Source: CADEFF01 sp964569315
Lineage (GTDB): Bacteria > Pseudomonadota > Alphaproteobacteria > Dongiales > Dongiaceae
DNA: 5,517 nt
Direction: 5' to 3'
Assembly (NCBI GenBank): GCA_964569315.1
Contig: CAZMUZ010000174.1
Span: 1-5,517, forward strand
The notes under the pieces were generated by a model. The model was not told where the DNA came from, searched no databases, and worked only from the letters and a program-made list of their open reading frames with translations. The first letter of the stretch is position 1. Each line of letters begins with the position of its first letter. Position numbers and translations under genes: made by a program. Shown here in pieces: positions 1 through 5,517 of the stretch.

Positions 1-115
1 GATCGGCCACGTAGTTCCCCGCGCCGAGCAGCGCCAGCGTTTCGTCCACGTCCCTGGGCAGGGCCCGTGCCGGCGGGCTGACGGTGGGGCTTTGCGGCGG
101 CGAGGCCTGCCTCAC
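1..115 (-). CDS. Probable MoxR/CoxD-type AAA+ ATPase, N-terminal fragment (runs off left edge)
   Basis: An open frame enters from the left edge and can be followed back to a GTG at 115, giving 38 residues. The last part reads DVDETLALLGAGNYVAD. This resembles the N-terminus of MoxR-family AAA+ ATPases of the CoxD type, in which a 'lLa.g.YVADr.lA' segment precedes the Walker A region; Walker A itself lies outside the window. CoxD-type ATPases are thought to help mature molybdenum hydroxylases, usually together with a VWA-domain CoxE partner. The GTG lies 7 nt after the ydbL stop, so co-transcription is likely. The start is uncertain: there is no clear Shine-Dalgarno for GTG 115, no in-frame ATG, and an internal GTG at 49 is the alternative. 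The first 20 or so residues are Pro/Ser/Ala-rich and unconserved-looking, so the true start may be the later one. The family call rests on a short match recalled from memory. Confidence 0.5.
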   Translation of the reverse strand, partial: MRQASPPQSPTVSPPARALPRDVDETLALLGAGNYVAD

Positions 116-122
116 GGGCGAT

Positions 123-491
123 CTATTTCTGGAAGCTGCTGCCGTCGGCCGCCATGAACCAGGTGCCGGCCGGTGCCTTCGCGAGAATCTCCGCGGCATA
201 GACCTGTCCGACCTGATCGGCCGTGACGCCCTGCTCCCTGGCGCGCGCTTCGTAGAGCGCCTTGCGCTCGCCATTCACCCGATTGACGATCGACTGGACG
301 CTGCTCACGCTCGGATCGCGCACCATGACGAAGCCGTCATAGCGCTCGGCGATCACGCCCTCGGCCCTCAGATCGTCGAACTCGTCGGCCGCGGCAGGCC
401 GGATCCAGGGAAGCGCCGCCGCGAGCGATGCCAGCGCCGCAAGGCGCAACACGCTCCGGCGGGTCCACAGCGGGGTTCGGCTCTGATTCAT
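123..491 (-). CDS. ydbL: YdbL-family (DUF1318) periplasmic protein
   Basis: This encodes 122 residues, near the usual length for YdbL/DUF1318 proteins (E. coli YdbL is a little over 100). The N-terminus is a signal peptide: basic residues up to R16, a hydrophobic core at about 17-27, and a likely cleavage after AAA at 33-35, leaving DEFDDL as the mature start. The stretch TRRSVLR at 10-16 looks like a twin-arginine signal. The mature part shows family-like features: a GVIAERYDGFV segment, a helix with VQSIVNRVNGERKALYEARA, then AAEIL.KAPAGTWF and a short C-terminal tail. In E. coli, ydbL shares an operon with ydbH and ynbE and is proposed to modulate that bridge; its biochemical role is not settled. 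The gene starts 17 nt after the ynbE stop with only a weak AGAGAG ribosome site, consistent with translation coupled to ynbE. The order ydbH-ynbE-ydbL strongly supports the assignment. Confidence 0.88.
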   Translation of the reverse strand: MNQSRTPLWTRRSVLRLAALASLAAALPWIRPAAADEFDDLRAEGVIAERYDGFVMVRDPSVSSVQSIVNRVNGERKALYEARAREQGVTADQVGQVYAAEILAKAPAGTWFMAADGSSFQK

Positions 492-508
492 GTCGGTCTC
501 TCTGGCAA

Positions 509-712
509 TCAGAAAATATCGGGATTCTTCGCGATGTCGTCTTTCGCCTGCTCTTCGATCCGGACGCGCACTTCCTGCTCGATCTTGACGTTCATGTTGA
601 TCACGATCGGCTTGTCCGGCGCCTCGACCTTCACCGTCGGGTTGCAGGCCCCCGCGAGAAGGCCGGTCGCGAGGAGCGCGAAAAAGGCGGGACGCAGGGA
701 GCGGGTCATCAT
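509..712 (-). CDS. ynbE: YnbE-type small outer-membrane lipoprotein
   Basis: A 67-residue protein with a lipoprotein signal: R4 and R7, a hydrophobic stretch at 9-21, and a lipobox LAGA-C with the acylated cysteine at residue 23. The mature chain is about 45 residues. Residue +2 after the cysteine is Asn rather than Asp, so Lol-dependent outer-membrane sorting is expected. The mature part contains KPIVINMNVKIEQEV (34-48), which closely resembles the conserved core of E. coli YnbE (about 61 residues), and it ends in a charged helix and NPDIF. In E. coli, YnbE is the outer-membrane partner of YdbH: it contacts the YdbH C-terminus by beta-strand augmentation to complete a lipid-transfer bridge. 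ATG 712 is preferred over the adjacent ATG 709 because a GGAGGG site lies 9 nt upstream. It sits between ydbH (84-nt gap) and ydbL (17-nt gap). Confidence 0.9.
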   Translation of the reverse strand: MMTRSLRPAFFALLATGLLAGACNPTVKVEAPDKPIVINMNVKIEQEVRVRIEEQAKDDIAKNPDIF

Positions 713-721
713 CGCGTTGGG

Positions 722-727
722 CCCTCC
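722..727 (-). promoter_or_regulatory. Ribosome binding site of ynbE
   Basis: GGAGGG on the minus strand, 9 nt upstream of ATG 712 and 12 nt upstream of ATG 709. It is a strong Shine-Dalgarno and favours the first of the two adjacent ATG codons. Its strength, compared with the weak sites for ydbH and ydbL, suggests the small lipoprotein is made in excess of its partners. Confidence 0.7.
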
Positions 728-751
728 GGCGCCCGGCCAGCGATAAATGGC

Positions 752-784
752 AATGGCAGGACCATTGTTCCAGCGGCCTGGAAC
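752..784 (-). other. Tandem stem-loops in the ydbH-ynbE intercistronic region
   Basis: Read on the minus strand, 12 nt after the ydbH stop there is a perfect 7-bp stem, GTTCCAG / CTGGAAC, with a 4-nt loop (767-784). It is immediately followed by a 5-bp stem, AATGG / CCATT, with a 5-nt loop (752-766). No U-tract follows either, so they are not an intrinsic terminator. In a co-transcribed mRNA they could protect the 3' end of the ydbH section or separate expression levels of ydbH and ynbE. The structure is directly visible; the role is inference. Confidence 0.4.
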
Positions 785-796
785 GACGGACCGGTC

Positions 797-3700
797 CTAA
801 GGCGTGCCGCTTGCCGGTCGGGTCGCCTCGAGCCGCTGACGCACCAGGTCGGGAACGCTGTAGCCGACGAGGCTGTCCTTGAGGATTTGATCGAGCTTGC
901 CGGCGAGCGTGAGATTGAACTCGATCGGATAACCATCATAGAAGTCAGGATTCCTGCCCGTGACATGCAGCCCGATCTCGGCATCCCCGTCCGTCTTCCG
1001 GTCGAGGGTCATCCAGAGCTTTTCATATTGGAAGTTCGACAGGGCCGACATGACGAGGCTAACGGTTTCGTCGTTGTCTTGCAACGCAGGCGGGGGCGCA
1101 TCGGGCGCATAGGAAACGGCGAGCAAGCGCCTGGTGCCGCTCGGCCACNNNNNNNNNNCAGGCGGGGGCGCATCGGGCGCGGAGGCGTTGCGGCCGGGCG
1201 CGGCGGCATCGAGCCGTGCCCCCGCGATCGAGATGAGGCTGCCGTCGAGCGTCACCGGGATCACGCCGCTGAGGCGGCCGGTGCCGGTGAGGCCGGTGAT
1301 CTCCGCCAATGCGAGAAGCTGCTCGAGATCGACGTCGTCGACATGGAGACGGATCTGGCCCTCGGGGTCGGCCGGATCGATGACGACGGGCTCGACGCTG
1401 ACATCGCCGTCCGCCATGTGAAGCTCGGCCGCCTTGATCGAAAGCACCCGACCGGCCGCCGTGAAGGTGATGAGGCCGTCCTGCATCGGCAAGCCGAGAT
1501 CGAGCGAGGCGACCGCGATCTGCTGGTCGGGCCGGGTGCGGAAGGGCGACAGGCTCTGCAGGGCGACGGCGCCGTTCATCCGCACCACGTCGAGATCGGG
1601 GGTCGTGATCGAGAGATCCTCGATCCGCAAGGTCGCGTCGGAGAAGACCGCGCCGGTGCGCCAGGCGACGCCGCCGGCGAGGGAGACGGTGCCGGTCGCT
1701 TCCTCGATCTCCGCAAGCTCCGGGACGAGATGCCGGGGCTGCAGCCCGCCCGGCTGGAACTCGATCGGCGCGATCTCGATATGGCCGGCGCCGGCGCCCG
1801 ATTTCAGATCGTGGCTGCCGGCGAAGCTGAGATCGATCATCTTCGCCGGATCGGCGGCCTTCAGGTCGAAATCGACGCCATTGCCCGCAAGCGTCGCGAT
1901 GCCGTCGACCGAAAGCACCGGAACCTCCGCATTTCCGGCCGCGAGGGTGAGCTTCGCGATATGCGCCGTGACCTTGCCGGAGCCGAGCCCTGCGCCTAGC
2001 CGGATGCGCGCATCGATGCCTTCCGCCGCGATCTCGTCCTGGGGCGCCTGAAGCTGGCCGTTATAGACCGCGATCGCGCCCTGCCAGCCGGCCGGTTCCG
2101 ACCATTCGCCGGTCACATCGGCGCTCGGCGCCGCGACGGTGATGGGCCCTTCGCCGACACCGGGGGAGGCCGTCATGCGGAAGCCCTGCAGCTTCACCGC
2201 ATGGACGACATGCAGGCCTTCGGGCCGTGCGAAATCGGCCACGACCAGCGGGTCCTTCGCGGCGCTCGCGGTGAGGGCGAGGGACTGGGTTTCGCCGCGA
2301 AGCCCGGCGATGCGCAAGCCTTCGGCGGCGATGGCGCCCGGCTCCGCAAGGGCGGCGGTGAAAAGCGCGTTCTGCAGCGTGTAATCGACATGGAGATTGG
2401 CGGACGCGCGCTTGGCGAAGACCTCGCCCGCGTCGACGCCGAGCCCGACCGCGAAGAGGTGAGCCTGTCCCTTGATCTCGTCCGGCGTGCCGGCGGCGGT
2501 GCCCTTGACGAGGAGAGAGTCGACGGCGGTGGCATCGGTGGCCGCCGGATCGAGCGACCAGTGCGAAACCCAGAGCTCGCCTTCATCGACCTGGAAGCTC
2601 GCGAGCACCGGGCCCGGATCGGCCGTGAAGCTGCCGCGCGCCGAGATCAGCAGGTCGGACGGGTTGTTCACCCGGACCGCGCCCATGCCGGTCACGGCGA
2701 GGCCAGCATCGCCCGGGGTGACGAGGGCGGTCGATCCGTCGGCGATGGTGACGATCAGGCGGCCATCGATCTTGCTGGCGAGCCCTGCGGGAAGGCCGAT
2801 CTTCGCGCGCTGGTCGGGATCGAGCACGCCGCGGATCGCGTTGGTGCCGAGGCTGGTCAGGGCGTAGAGGTTCGGCCGGCGCTCGAGCTGAACCTCGCCG
2901 GCGCCGCTGAGGTCCGAGACATAGCCGTCCCAGCGCAAGGTCTCGAGGTCGTAGCTGAGCTTCGCCGTCAGGCCCTCCGGCAGGCTCATATTGGCGATTT
3001 CCGCCAGCGGCGGCAGCGGCAGGCTGACCTCCGCGCCGAGCGAAGCGCGGCCCGCCGCGGGCGGCGGAAGGTTCGCCAGCGCCCAGACCGGCGCGGTTTC
3101 GTCCATCGAGAGCTCGCCCACCAGCTCCGCCACCGGCGAGCCGGACGGGTCGGCGACGTCGCCATGCAGCTTCGCGACGAAGGAGTTGGCCGGATCGACC
3201 GCCGACACGGCGAAGCTCGCCTGATGCGGCGTGTAGTCGAAATCGAGCGCGAAGGCGACCGTCGGCAGGTCGGCGCGGGTGAACTTGCCCGAGCGGAGAT
3301 GCCCCGTGACCGCGACCGGGGCGGTCGCGGCAAGCTCGAGGCTGAGTTCGCCCGTCATGCCTTCGGCCGCGACGTTCTGTTCGGCCCAGACGATGGCGCC
3401 TTCCGTCACGTCGATCGTGAGCTTCGCATCACCGGCGAGCGTGAAATCGCCGGCGAGCTGGCCGCCGAGATTTCCGAAACGGCTGTCGGCGGTCCAGAGC
3501 CCGCTCGCCTGGAACTTGTCGCTGCCTTCCGGCGAGAGCTGCCCGGAGAGGTTTACGTTGATGGGGCCGGCGACCGTCTGCAGGATCACGCGGCAGCTAA
3601 AGCATTTGATCGGCGGGAGCGCCGTCGCCTCGCTTTCGCCGCCGCCGCCGAACCCGTCGAGGAGGGTGGAGAGCGCGCCCATCGGCCGCTCGGCGCCGGG

Positions 3701-4051
3701 CGTCACATAAAGTTGCAGACCCTCGACCGCGATGCCGCGGATTTCGGGGAAACCGAGACCGGCCAGCCGGTAGTCGACCTCCACCGTTTCCGCCGCAGCC
3801 TCCTCGCCGCTGCCGAGCAGCAGCCCCTGGATGCGCAGCCGGTCCCGCGTGACCTCGCTCACGGTCAGGCTCGCGCCCGGTGCGCCCGAGGCGCGCAGAT
3901 AGTTCTCCAGCAGGAAGGCGACGAGCTGCGGCCGTGCCGTCCAGGCGAGGAGGGCGCCGATCGCGACGACACCGACAAGGATGGCCGCGGCGATCGCCAC
4001 GCGACGCAAGGTCTTCGATGTCGCCGGCGGATTGCCTACCGAGTCGGCCAT
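797..4051 (-). CDS. ydbH: YdbH-family AsmA-like intermembrane phospholipid transport protein
   Basis: About 1084 residues including a 10-N gap, longer than E. coli YdbH (879). A short basic tail (KTLRR) and one membrane helix at about 18-37 anchor it in the inner membrane; the rest should be periplasmic. The body is a long run of alternating hydrophobic/polar beta-strand segments with many Gly and Asp turns, as expected for the elongated grooved AsmA-like fold. The C-terminal part carries YdbH-family signatures: GRLSGVIPVTLDG, then LSNFQYEKLWMTLDR, then GRNPDFYDGYPIEFNLTLAG about 45 residues before the end. In E. coli, YdbH is redundant with TamB and YhdP in moving phospholipids to the outer membrane and docks on YnbE. 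Only two cysteines are visible, C150 and C153, forming CFSC. ATG 4051 was chosen because it gives the usual short tail before the helix, but its Shine-Dalgarno is poor. In-frame GTG 4069, ATG 4093 and GTG 4165 are alternatives. The ynbE and ydbL genes follow directly. The residues encoded at about 1087-1180 are unreliable (assembly gap). Confidence 0.9.
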   Translation of the reverse strand: MADSVGNPPATSKTLRRVAIAAAILVGVVAIGALLAWTARPQLVAFLLENYLRASGAPGASLTVSEVTRDRLRIQGLLLGSGEEAAAETVEVDYRLAGLGFPEIRGIAVEGLQLYVTPGAERPMGALSTLLDGFGGGGESEATALPPIKCFSCRVILQTVAGPINVNLSGQLSPEGSDKFQASGLWTADSRFGNLGGQLAGDFTLAGDAKLTIDVTEGAIVWAEQNVAAEGMTGELSLELAATAPVAVTGHLRSGKFTRADLPTVAFALDFDYTPHQASFAVSAVDPANSFVAKLHGDVADPSGSPVAELVGELSMDETAPVWALANLPPPAAGRASLGAEVSLPLPPLAEIANMSLPEGLTAKLSYDLETLRWDGYVSDLSGAGEVQLERRPNLYALTSLGTNAIRGVLDPDQRAKIGLPAGLASKIDGRLIVTIADGSTALVTPGDAGLAVTGMGAVRVNNPSDLLISARGSFTADPGPVLASFQVDEGELWVSHWSLDPAATDATAVDSLLVKGTAAGTPDEIKGQAHLFAVGLGVDAGEVFAKRASANLHVDYTLQNALFTAALAEPGAIAAEGLRIAGLRGETQSLALTASAAKDPLVVADFARPEGLHVVHAVKLQGFRMTASPGVGEGPITVAAPSADVTGEWSEPAGWQGAIAVYNGQLQAPQDEIAAEGIDARIRLGAGLGSGKVTAHIAKLTLAAGNAEVPVLSVDGIATLAGNGVDFDLKAADPAKMIDLSFAGSHDLKSGAGAGHIEIAPIEFQPGGLQPRHLVPELAEIEEATGTVSLAGGVAWRTGAVFSDATLRIEDLSITTPDLDVVRMNGAVALQSLSPFRTRPDQQIAVASLDLGLPMQDGLITFTAAGRVLSIKAAELHMADGDVSVEPVVIDPADPEGQIRLHVDDVDLEQLLALAEITGLTGTGRLSGVIPVTLDGSLISIAGARLDAAAPGRNASAPDAPPPXXXXWPSGTRRLLAVSYAPDAPPPALQDNDETVSLVMSALSNFQYEKLWMTLDRKTDGDAEIGLHVTGRNPDFYDGYPIEFNLTLAGKLDQILKDSLVGYSVPDLVRQRLEATRPASGTP
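1087..1180. repeat. 22-bp exact direct repeat flanking the assembly gap
   Basis: The same 22 bases occur at 1087-1108 and 1159-1180, beginning CAGGCGGGGGCG. On the ydbH strand both copies encode APDAPPP. The start-to-start distance is 72 nt, a multiple of three. The second copy abuts the run of Ns exactly, and 40 nt of other sequence separates the first copy from it. This is most simply an overlap between two contig ends that the assembler did not merge, rather than a biological tandem repeat. Confidence 0.75.
1149..1158. other. Assembly gap (10 Ns) inside ydbH
   Basis: Ten consecutive unknown bases, a typical fixed-length scaffolding placeholder. The true gap length is unknown and could be zero or negative (overlap). 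The ydbH frame happens to stay open across it at the stated length. The protein residues on both sides, roughly from LDAAAPG to ALQDN, should not be trusted. Confidence 0.97.
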
Positions 4052-4115
4052 CGGCGAAGCATAACGCACTGCCTTTGGGATTCCATCTTGCATGGCCGCG
4101 CGAGGAAAGCCCGTT

Positions 4116-4151
4116 GCCCGAGCCGGTCGCGAGCGCGCTCTCGGCTCGGGC
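4116..4151. repeat. 10-bp-arm inverted repeat in the ydbH leader
   Basis: The arms GCCCGAGCCG (4116-4125) and CGGCTCGGGC (4142-4151) are perfect inverse complements. The 16-nt spacer itself contains a perfect 10-nt palindrome, GAGCGCGCTC (4131-4140). The element lies 64 nt upstream of the chosen ydbH start and 53 nt downstream of the end of the preceding terminator. On the plus strand the right arm is followed by GCATTTTCTTT, so it could act as a terminator for antisense transcription. It could equally be an operator or a leader hairpin. I see no confident sigma-70 promoter in 4052-4204, and apart from this repeat that stretch shows nothing recognisable. Confidence 0.45.
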
Positions 4152-4204
4152 GCATTTTCTTTCACGTCCGCGGTGCCGGAGACCCTGCGCCGTCGCGCGC
4201 CCGG

Positions 4205-4238
4205 AAAAGAAAAAAGGGAGGCGGTCGAGCCGCCTCCC
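4205..4238 (-). terminator. Rho-independent terminator of the molybdenum hydroxylase operon
   Basis: On the minus strand, a perfect 9-bp stem GGGAGGCGG / CCGCCTCCC with a 5-nt loop (CTCGA) is followed at once by TTTTTTCTTTT. It begins 28 nt after the stop codon of the FAD-binding subunit gene. It has the U-tract only in the minus direction. It separates the hydroxylase genes from the ydbH-ynbE-ydbL unit, which must therefore have its own promoter or depend on read-through. Confidence 0.92.
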
Positions 4239-4266
4239 TAGGGCAGGTTTGAACTTAAAAATTACC

Positions 4267-5055
4267 TCAGCCGCAGGCTGTAACTGCCCGTCTTGCCATG
4301 ACATTGACGAGATGGGCGCGATACTCCGCGCTGCCATGCATGTCGCTGTTGAGCCCCGCGGCCGGAATCTTCACCGACTTGATGGCGTCCGCCGAGAAAC
4401 TGCCGGCAAGGGCCTTTTCCATCTCGGTCGCGCGGAAGACGCCGGGGCCGGCACCGGTGACCGCGACGCGGATCCCGCCGCCGGTCCTGGCCACGAAGAC
4501 CCCGACCATGGCGTAGCGCGACGCCGGATTCGGGAACTTCATGTAGGCGGCCTTGTCGGGTTTGGGGAAGCTCACGGCGGTCACGATCTCGCCGTCCTGA
4601 AGCGCCGTTTCGAACATGCCCTTGAAGAAATCGTCGGCGGCGATCCGGCGCTTGTCGGTAATCACCGTGGCGCCGAGCGCGACGAGCCCGGCAGGATAGT
4701 CGGCCGCCGGATCGTTGTTCGAGATCGAGCCGCCGATCGTGCCGCGATTGCGCACCTGCGGGTCGCCGATGCCCTCGGCAAGAACGGCGAGAGCGGGGAT
4801 CGTCTTCTTCACCTCGGCCGAATGGGCGACCTCGGCATGGGTTGTCATGGCGCCGATCGTAAGTCCGCCGCCCTCCGGCTTGATGCCCCTGAGCTCGGCG
4901 ATGCCGCCGAGATCGACGAGCGAGGAGGGCTGGGCGAGGCGCTGCTTCAGGGTCGGGATCAGCGTCATGCCGCCGGCGACCAGCTTGGCCTCGCCGGAGA
5001 GCCGCTTCGCCGCGTCGGCGAGGGAGGTCGGACGGTGATAATCGAAGTTATGCAT
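4267..5055 (-). CDS. Molybdenum hydroxylase FAD-binding medium subunit (CoxM/XDH subunit M family)
   Basis: A complete 262-residue protein, slightly shorter than typical CoxM (about 280-290). It is the medium subunit of a xanthine dehydrogenase/CO dehydrogenase-type enzyme. It binds FAD and passes electrons from the [2Fe-2S] small subunit to the external acceptor; the enzyme is cytoplasmic. Both family FAD-contact motifs are visible: AGGMTLIPTLKQRL from residue 27 (family form AGG.SL.P..K.R) and GDPQVRNRGTIGGS at 97-110, followed by NNDPAAD. The region after about 160 is the usual C-terminal CO dehydrogenase flavoprotein domain (FPNPASRYAMVGVFVA). ATG 5055 is chosen because an ideal GGGAGG site lies 5 nt upstream and the protein begins in the family style, MHNFDYHRP. 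An open frame continues further upstream but overlaps the large-subunit gene. Only 11 nt separate it from the large-subunit stop, and a terminator follows. The substrate (CO, a purine, an aldehyde or another) cannot be decided from this subunit. Confidence 0.93.
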   Translation of the reverse strand: MHNFDYHRPTSLADAAKRLSGEAKLVAGGMTLIPTLKQRLAQPSSLVDLGGIAELRGIKPEGGGLTIGAMTTHAEVAHSAEVKKTIPALAVLAEGIGDPQVRNRGTIGGSISNNDPAADYPAGLVALGATVITDKRRIAADDFFKGMFETALQDGEIVTAVSFPKPDKAAYMKFPNPASRYAMVGVFVARTGGGIRVAVTGAGPGVFRATEMEKALAGSFSADAIKSVKIPAAGLNSDMHGSAEYRAHLVNVMARRAVTACG

Positions 5056-5060
5056 GGTTT

Positions 5061-5066
5061 CCTCCC
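5061..5066 (-). promoter_or_regulatory. Ribosome binding site of the FAD-subunit gene
   Basis: GGGAGG on the minus strand, 5 nt upstream of ATG 5055 and immediately after the TAA stop of the large subunit (5067-5069). It fixes the start at 5055 and makes translational coupling of the two subunits likely. Confidence 0.8.
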
Positions 5067-5517
5067 TTACTCCGCGGCCATCTTGTGGATCGTCCGCCAG
5101 ACGCGCTCCGAGGTGAGCGGCATCTCCATATGCCGGACCCCGAGCGCGTCGGTGACCGCATTGACCAGCGCCGGCGGCGCCGCGATCGCGCCGGCCTCGC
5201 CGCAGCCCTTTACCCCCAGCGGATTGTGCGGGCAGGGGGTTTCGATCATGCCGACCTTGAAGCTCGGCAGATCGTCGGCGCGCGGCATGCAGTAATCCAT
5301 GAAGGAGCCGGTCAGGAGCTGGCCCGTCTCCTTGTCGTAGACGCAGCCCTCGAGCAGGCCCTGGCCGATGCCTTGCGCGAGGCCGCCATGCACCTGGCCC
5401 TCGACGACCATCGGGTTCACGACCTTGCCGAAATCGTCGACCGCCGCCCAACTGACGATCTTCGTCACCCCGGTATCCGGATCGATCTCGACCTCGCAGA
5501 TATGGACGCCGGCCGGA
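5067..5517 (-). CDS. Molybdenum hydroxylase large, molybdopterin-binding subunit (CoxL/XDH family), C-terminal fragment
   Basis: The reading frame is open to the right edge. The visible 149 residues are the end of a subunit normally about 770-800 long, so most of it lies outside the window. This subunit holds the Mo-molybdopterin cytosine dinucleotide cofactor and the active site. Visible family motifs: VHICEVEIDPDTG at the start, GKVVNPMVVEGQVHGGLAQG (fragment residues 30-49), which is a cofactor-contact region, and GVKGCGEAGAIAAPPALVNAV (101-121), which contains the conserved catalytic glutamate, E107 of the fragment. The protein ends ...VWRTIHKMAAE with TAA. A GTG at 5468 is internal, since family sequence continues upstream of it. 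The FAD subunit follows after 11 nt, giving the large-medium order of form II (S-L-M) operons. The diagnostic active-site loop (AYxCSFR in form I CO dehydrogenase, AYRGAGR in form II) is not in the window, so CO oxidation should not be assumed. Confidence 0.93.
   Translation of the reverse strand, partial: PAGVHICEVEIDPDTGVTKIVSWAAVDDFGKVVNPMVVEGQVHGGLAQGIGQGLLEGCVYDKETGQLLTGSFMDYCMPRADDLPSFKVGMIETPCPHNPLGVKGCGEAGAIAAPPALVNAVTDALGVRHMEMPLTSERVWRTIHKMAAE

Noticed and set aside
1087..1180. Biological tandem repeat or mobile-element footprint in ydbH
   Set aside because: The repeat abuts an N run at a contig join, so an assembly artefact explains it more simply. There are no terminal inverted repeats or transposase remnants.
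428..1999. 523-codon plus-strand open frame across ynbE and the 3' end of ydbH
   Set aside because: It lies antisense to well-supported genes, has low-complexity Arg/Gly-rich composition and crosses the N gap. No domain was recognised.
4052..4165. N-terminal extension of ydbH to GTG 4165 (38 extra residues)
   Set aside because: The extension is Arg/Pro/Ala-rich with no family resemblance, lacks a ribosome site and would put a long tail before the membrane anchor. It also overlaps the leader inverted repeat. It is kept only as an alternative start.
2201..4252. 683-codon open frame on the plus strand
   Set aside because: It is antisense to ydbH. Its product is Arg/Gly/Asp/Glu-rich with no recognisable domain. 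Such long mirror frames are expected in high-GC genes, and the minus-strand frame has clear family motifs.
3880..5295. 471-codon plus-strand open frame across the terminator and the FAD-subunit gene
   Set aside because: It is a shadow of the minus-strand FAD subunit and large subunit, which carry unmistakable family motifs. It also runs through an intrinsic terminator region.
5056..5451. Upstream extension of the FAD-subunit frame to 5451
   Set aside because: It overlaps the large-subunit C-terminus in another frame. The ideal ribosome site and family-typical N-terminus at 5055 decide the start.

Overview
The window is high-GC DNA with strong GC bias at third codon positions. Every gene I can support lies on the minus strand. 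Gene content and style (a form-II-like subunit order for a molybdenum hydroxylase, plus a long YdbH-type protein) suggest an alphaproteobacterium, probably of the Rhizobiales/Hyphomicrobiales type. That placement is inference. Reading in the direction of transcription (right to left), there are two transcription units separated by a clear rho-independent terminator.

Unit 1 (5517 to about 4205) is the end of an operon for a xanthine dehydrogenase/CO dehydrogenase-family molybdenum hydroxylase. It holds the C-terminus of the large, molybdopterin-binding subunit (cut by the window edge) and then the complete FAD-binding medium subunit. The medium-subunit RBS directly follows the large-subunit stop codon. 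The order large then medium matches the S-L-M order of form II CoxSLM-type operons, but the substrate cannot be decided from this window. A 9-bp GC-rich hairpin with a U-tract ends the unit.

Unit 2 (4051 to 1 and beyond) is a recognisable outer-membrane lipid homeostasis module. It consists of a long AsmA-like YdbH-family protein anchored in the inner membrane, a 67-residue YnbE-type lipoprotein, and a 122-residue YdbL/DUF1318 periplasmic protein. In E. coli, YdbH and YnbE form an inner-to-outer-membrane bridge that acts redundantly with TamB and YhdP in phospholipid transport, and ydbL is in the same operon. Only 7 nt after ydbL, another minus-strand gene begins and runs off the left edge. 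Its 38 visible residues resemble the N-terminus of MoxR/CoxD-type AAA+ ATPases.

The ydbH gene is interrupted by a 10-N assembly gap flanked by a 22-bp exact direct repeat, which suggests an unmerged contig overlap, so its C-terminal sequence should be treated with care there. Non-coding structure worth noting: a 10-bp-arm inverted repeat in the ydbH leader, and two consecutive stem-loops between ydbH and ynbE. I see no mobile element, tRNA, rRNA or CRISPR array, and no convincing evidence of an entirely new system. The most interesting points are the adjacency of the lipid-bridge module to molybdenum hydroxylase genes and a possible CoxD-like ATPase, the twin-arginine-like signal on YdbL, and the single CxxC in YdbH.
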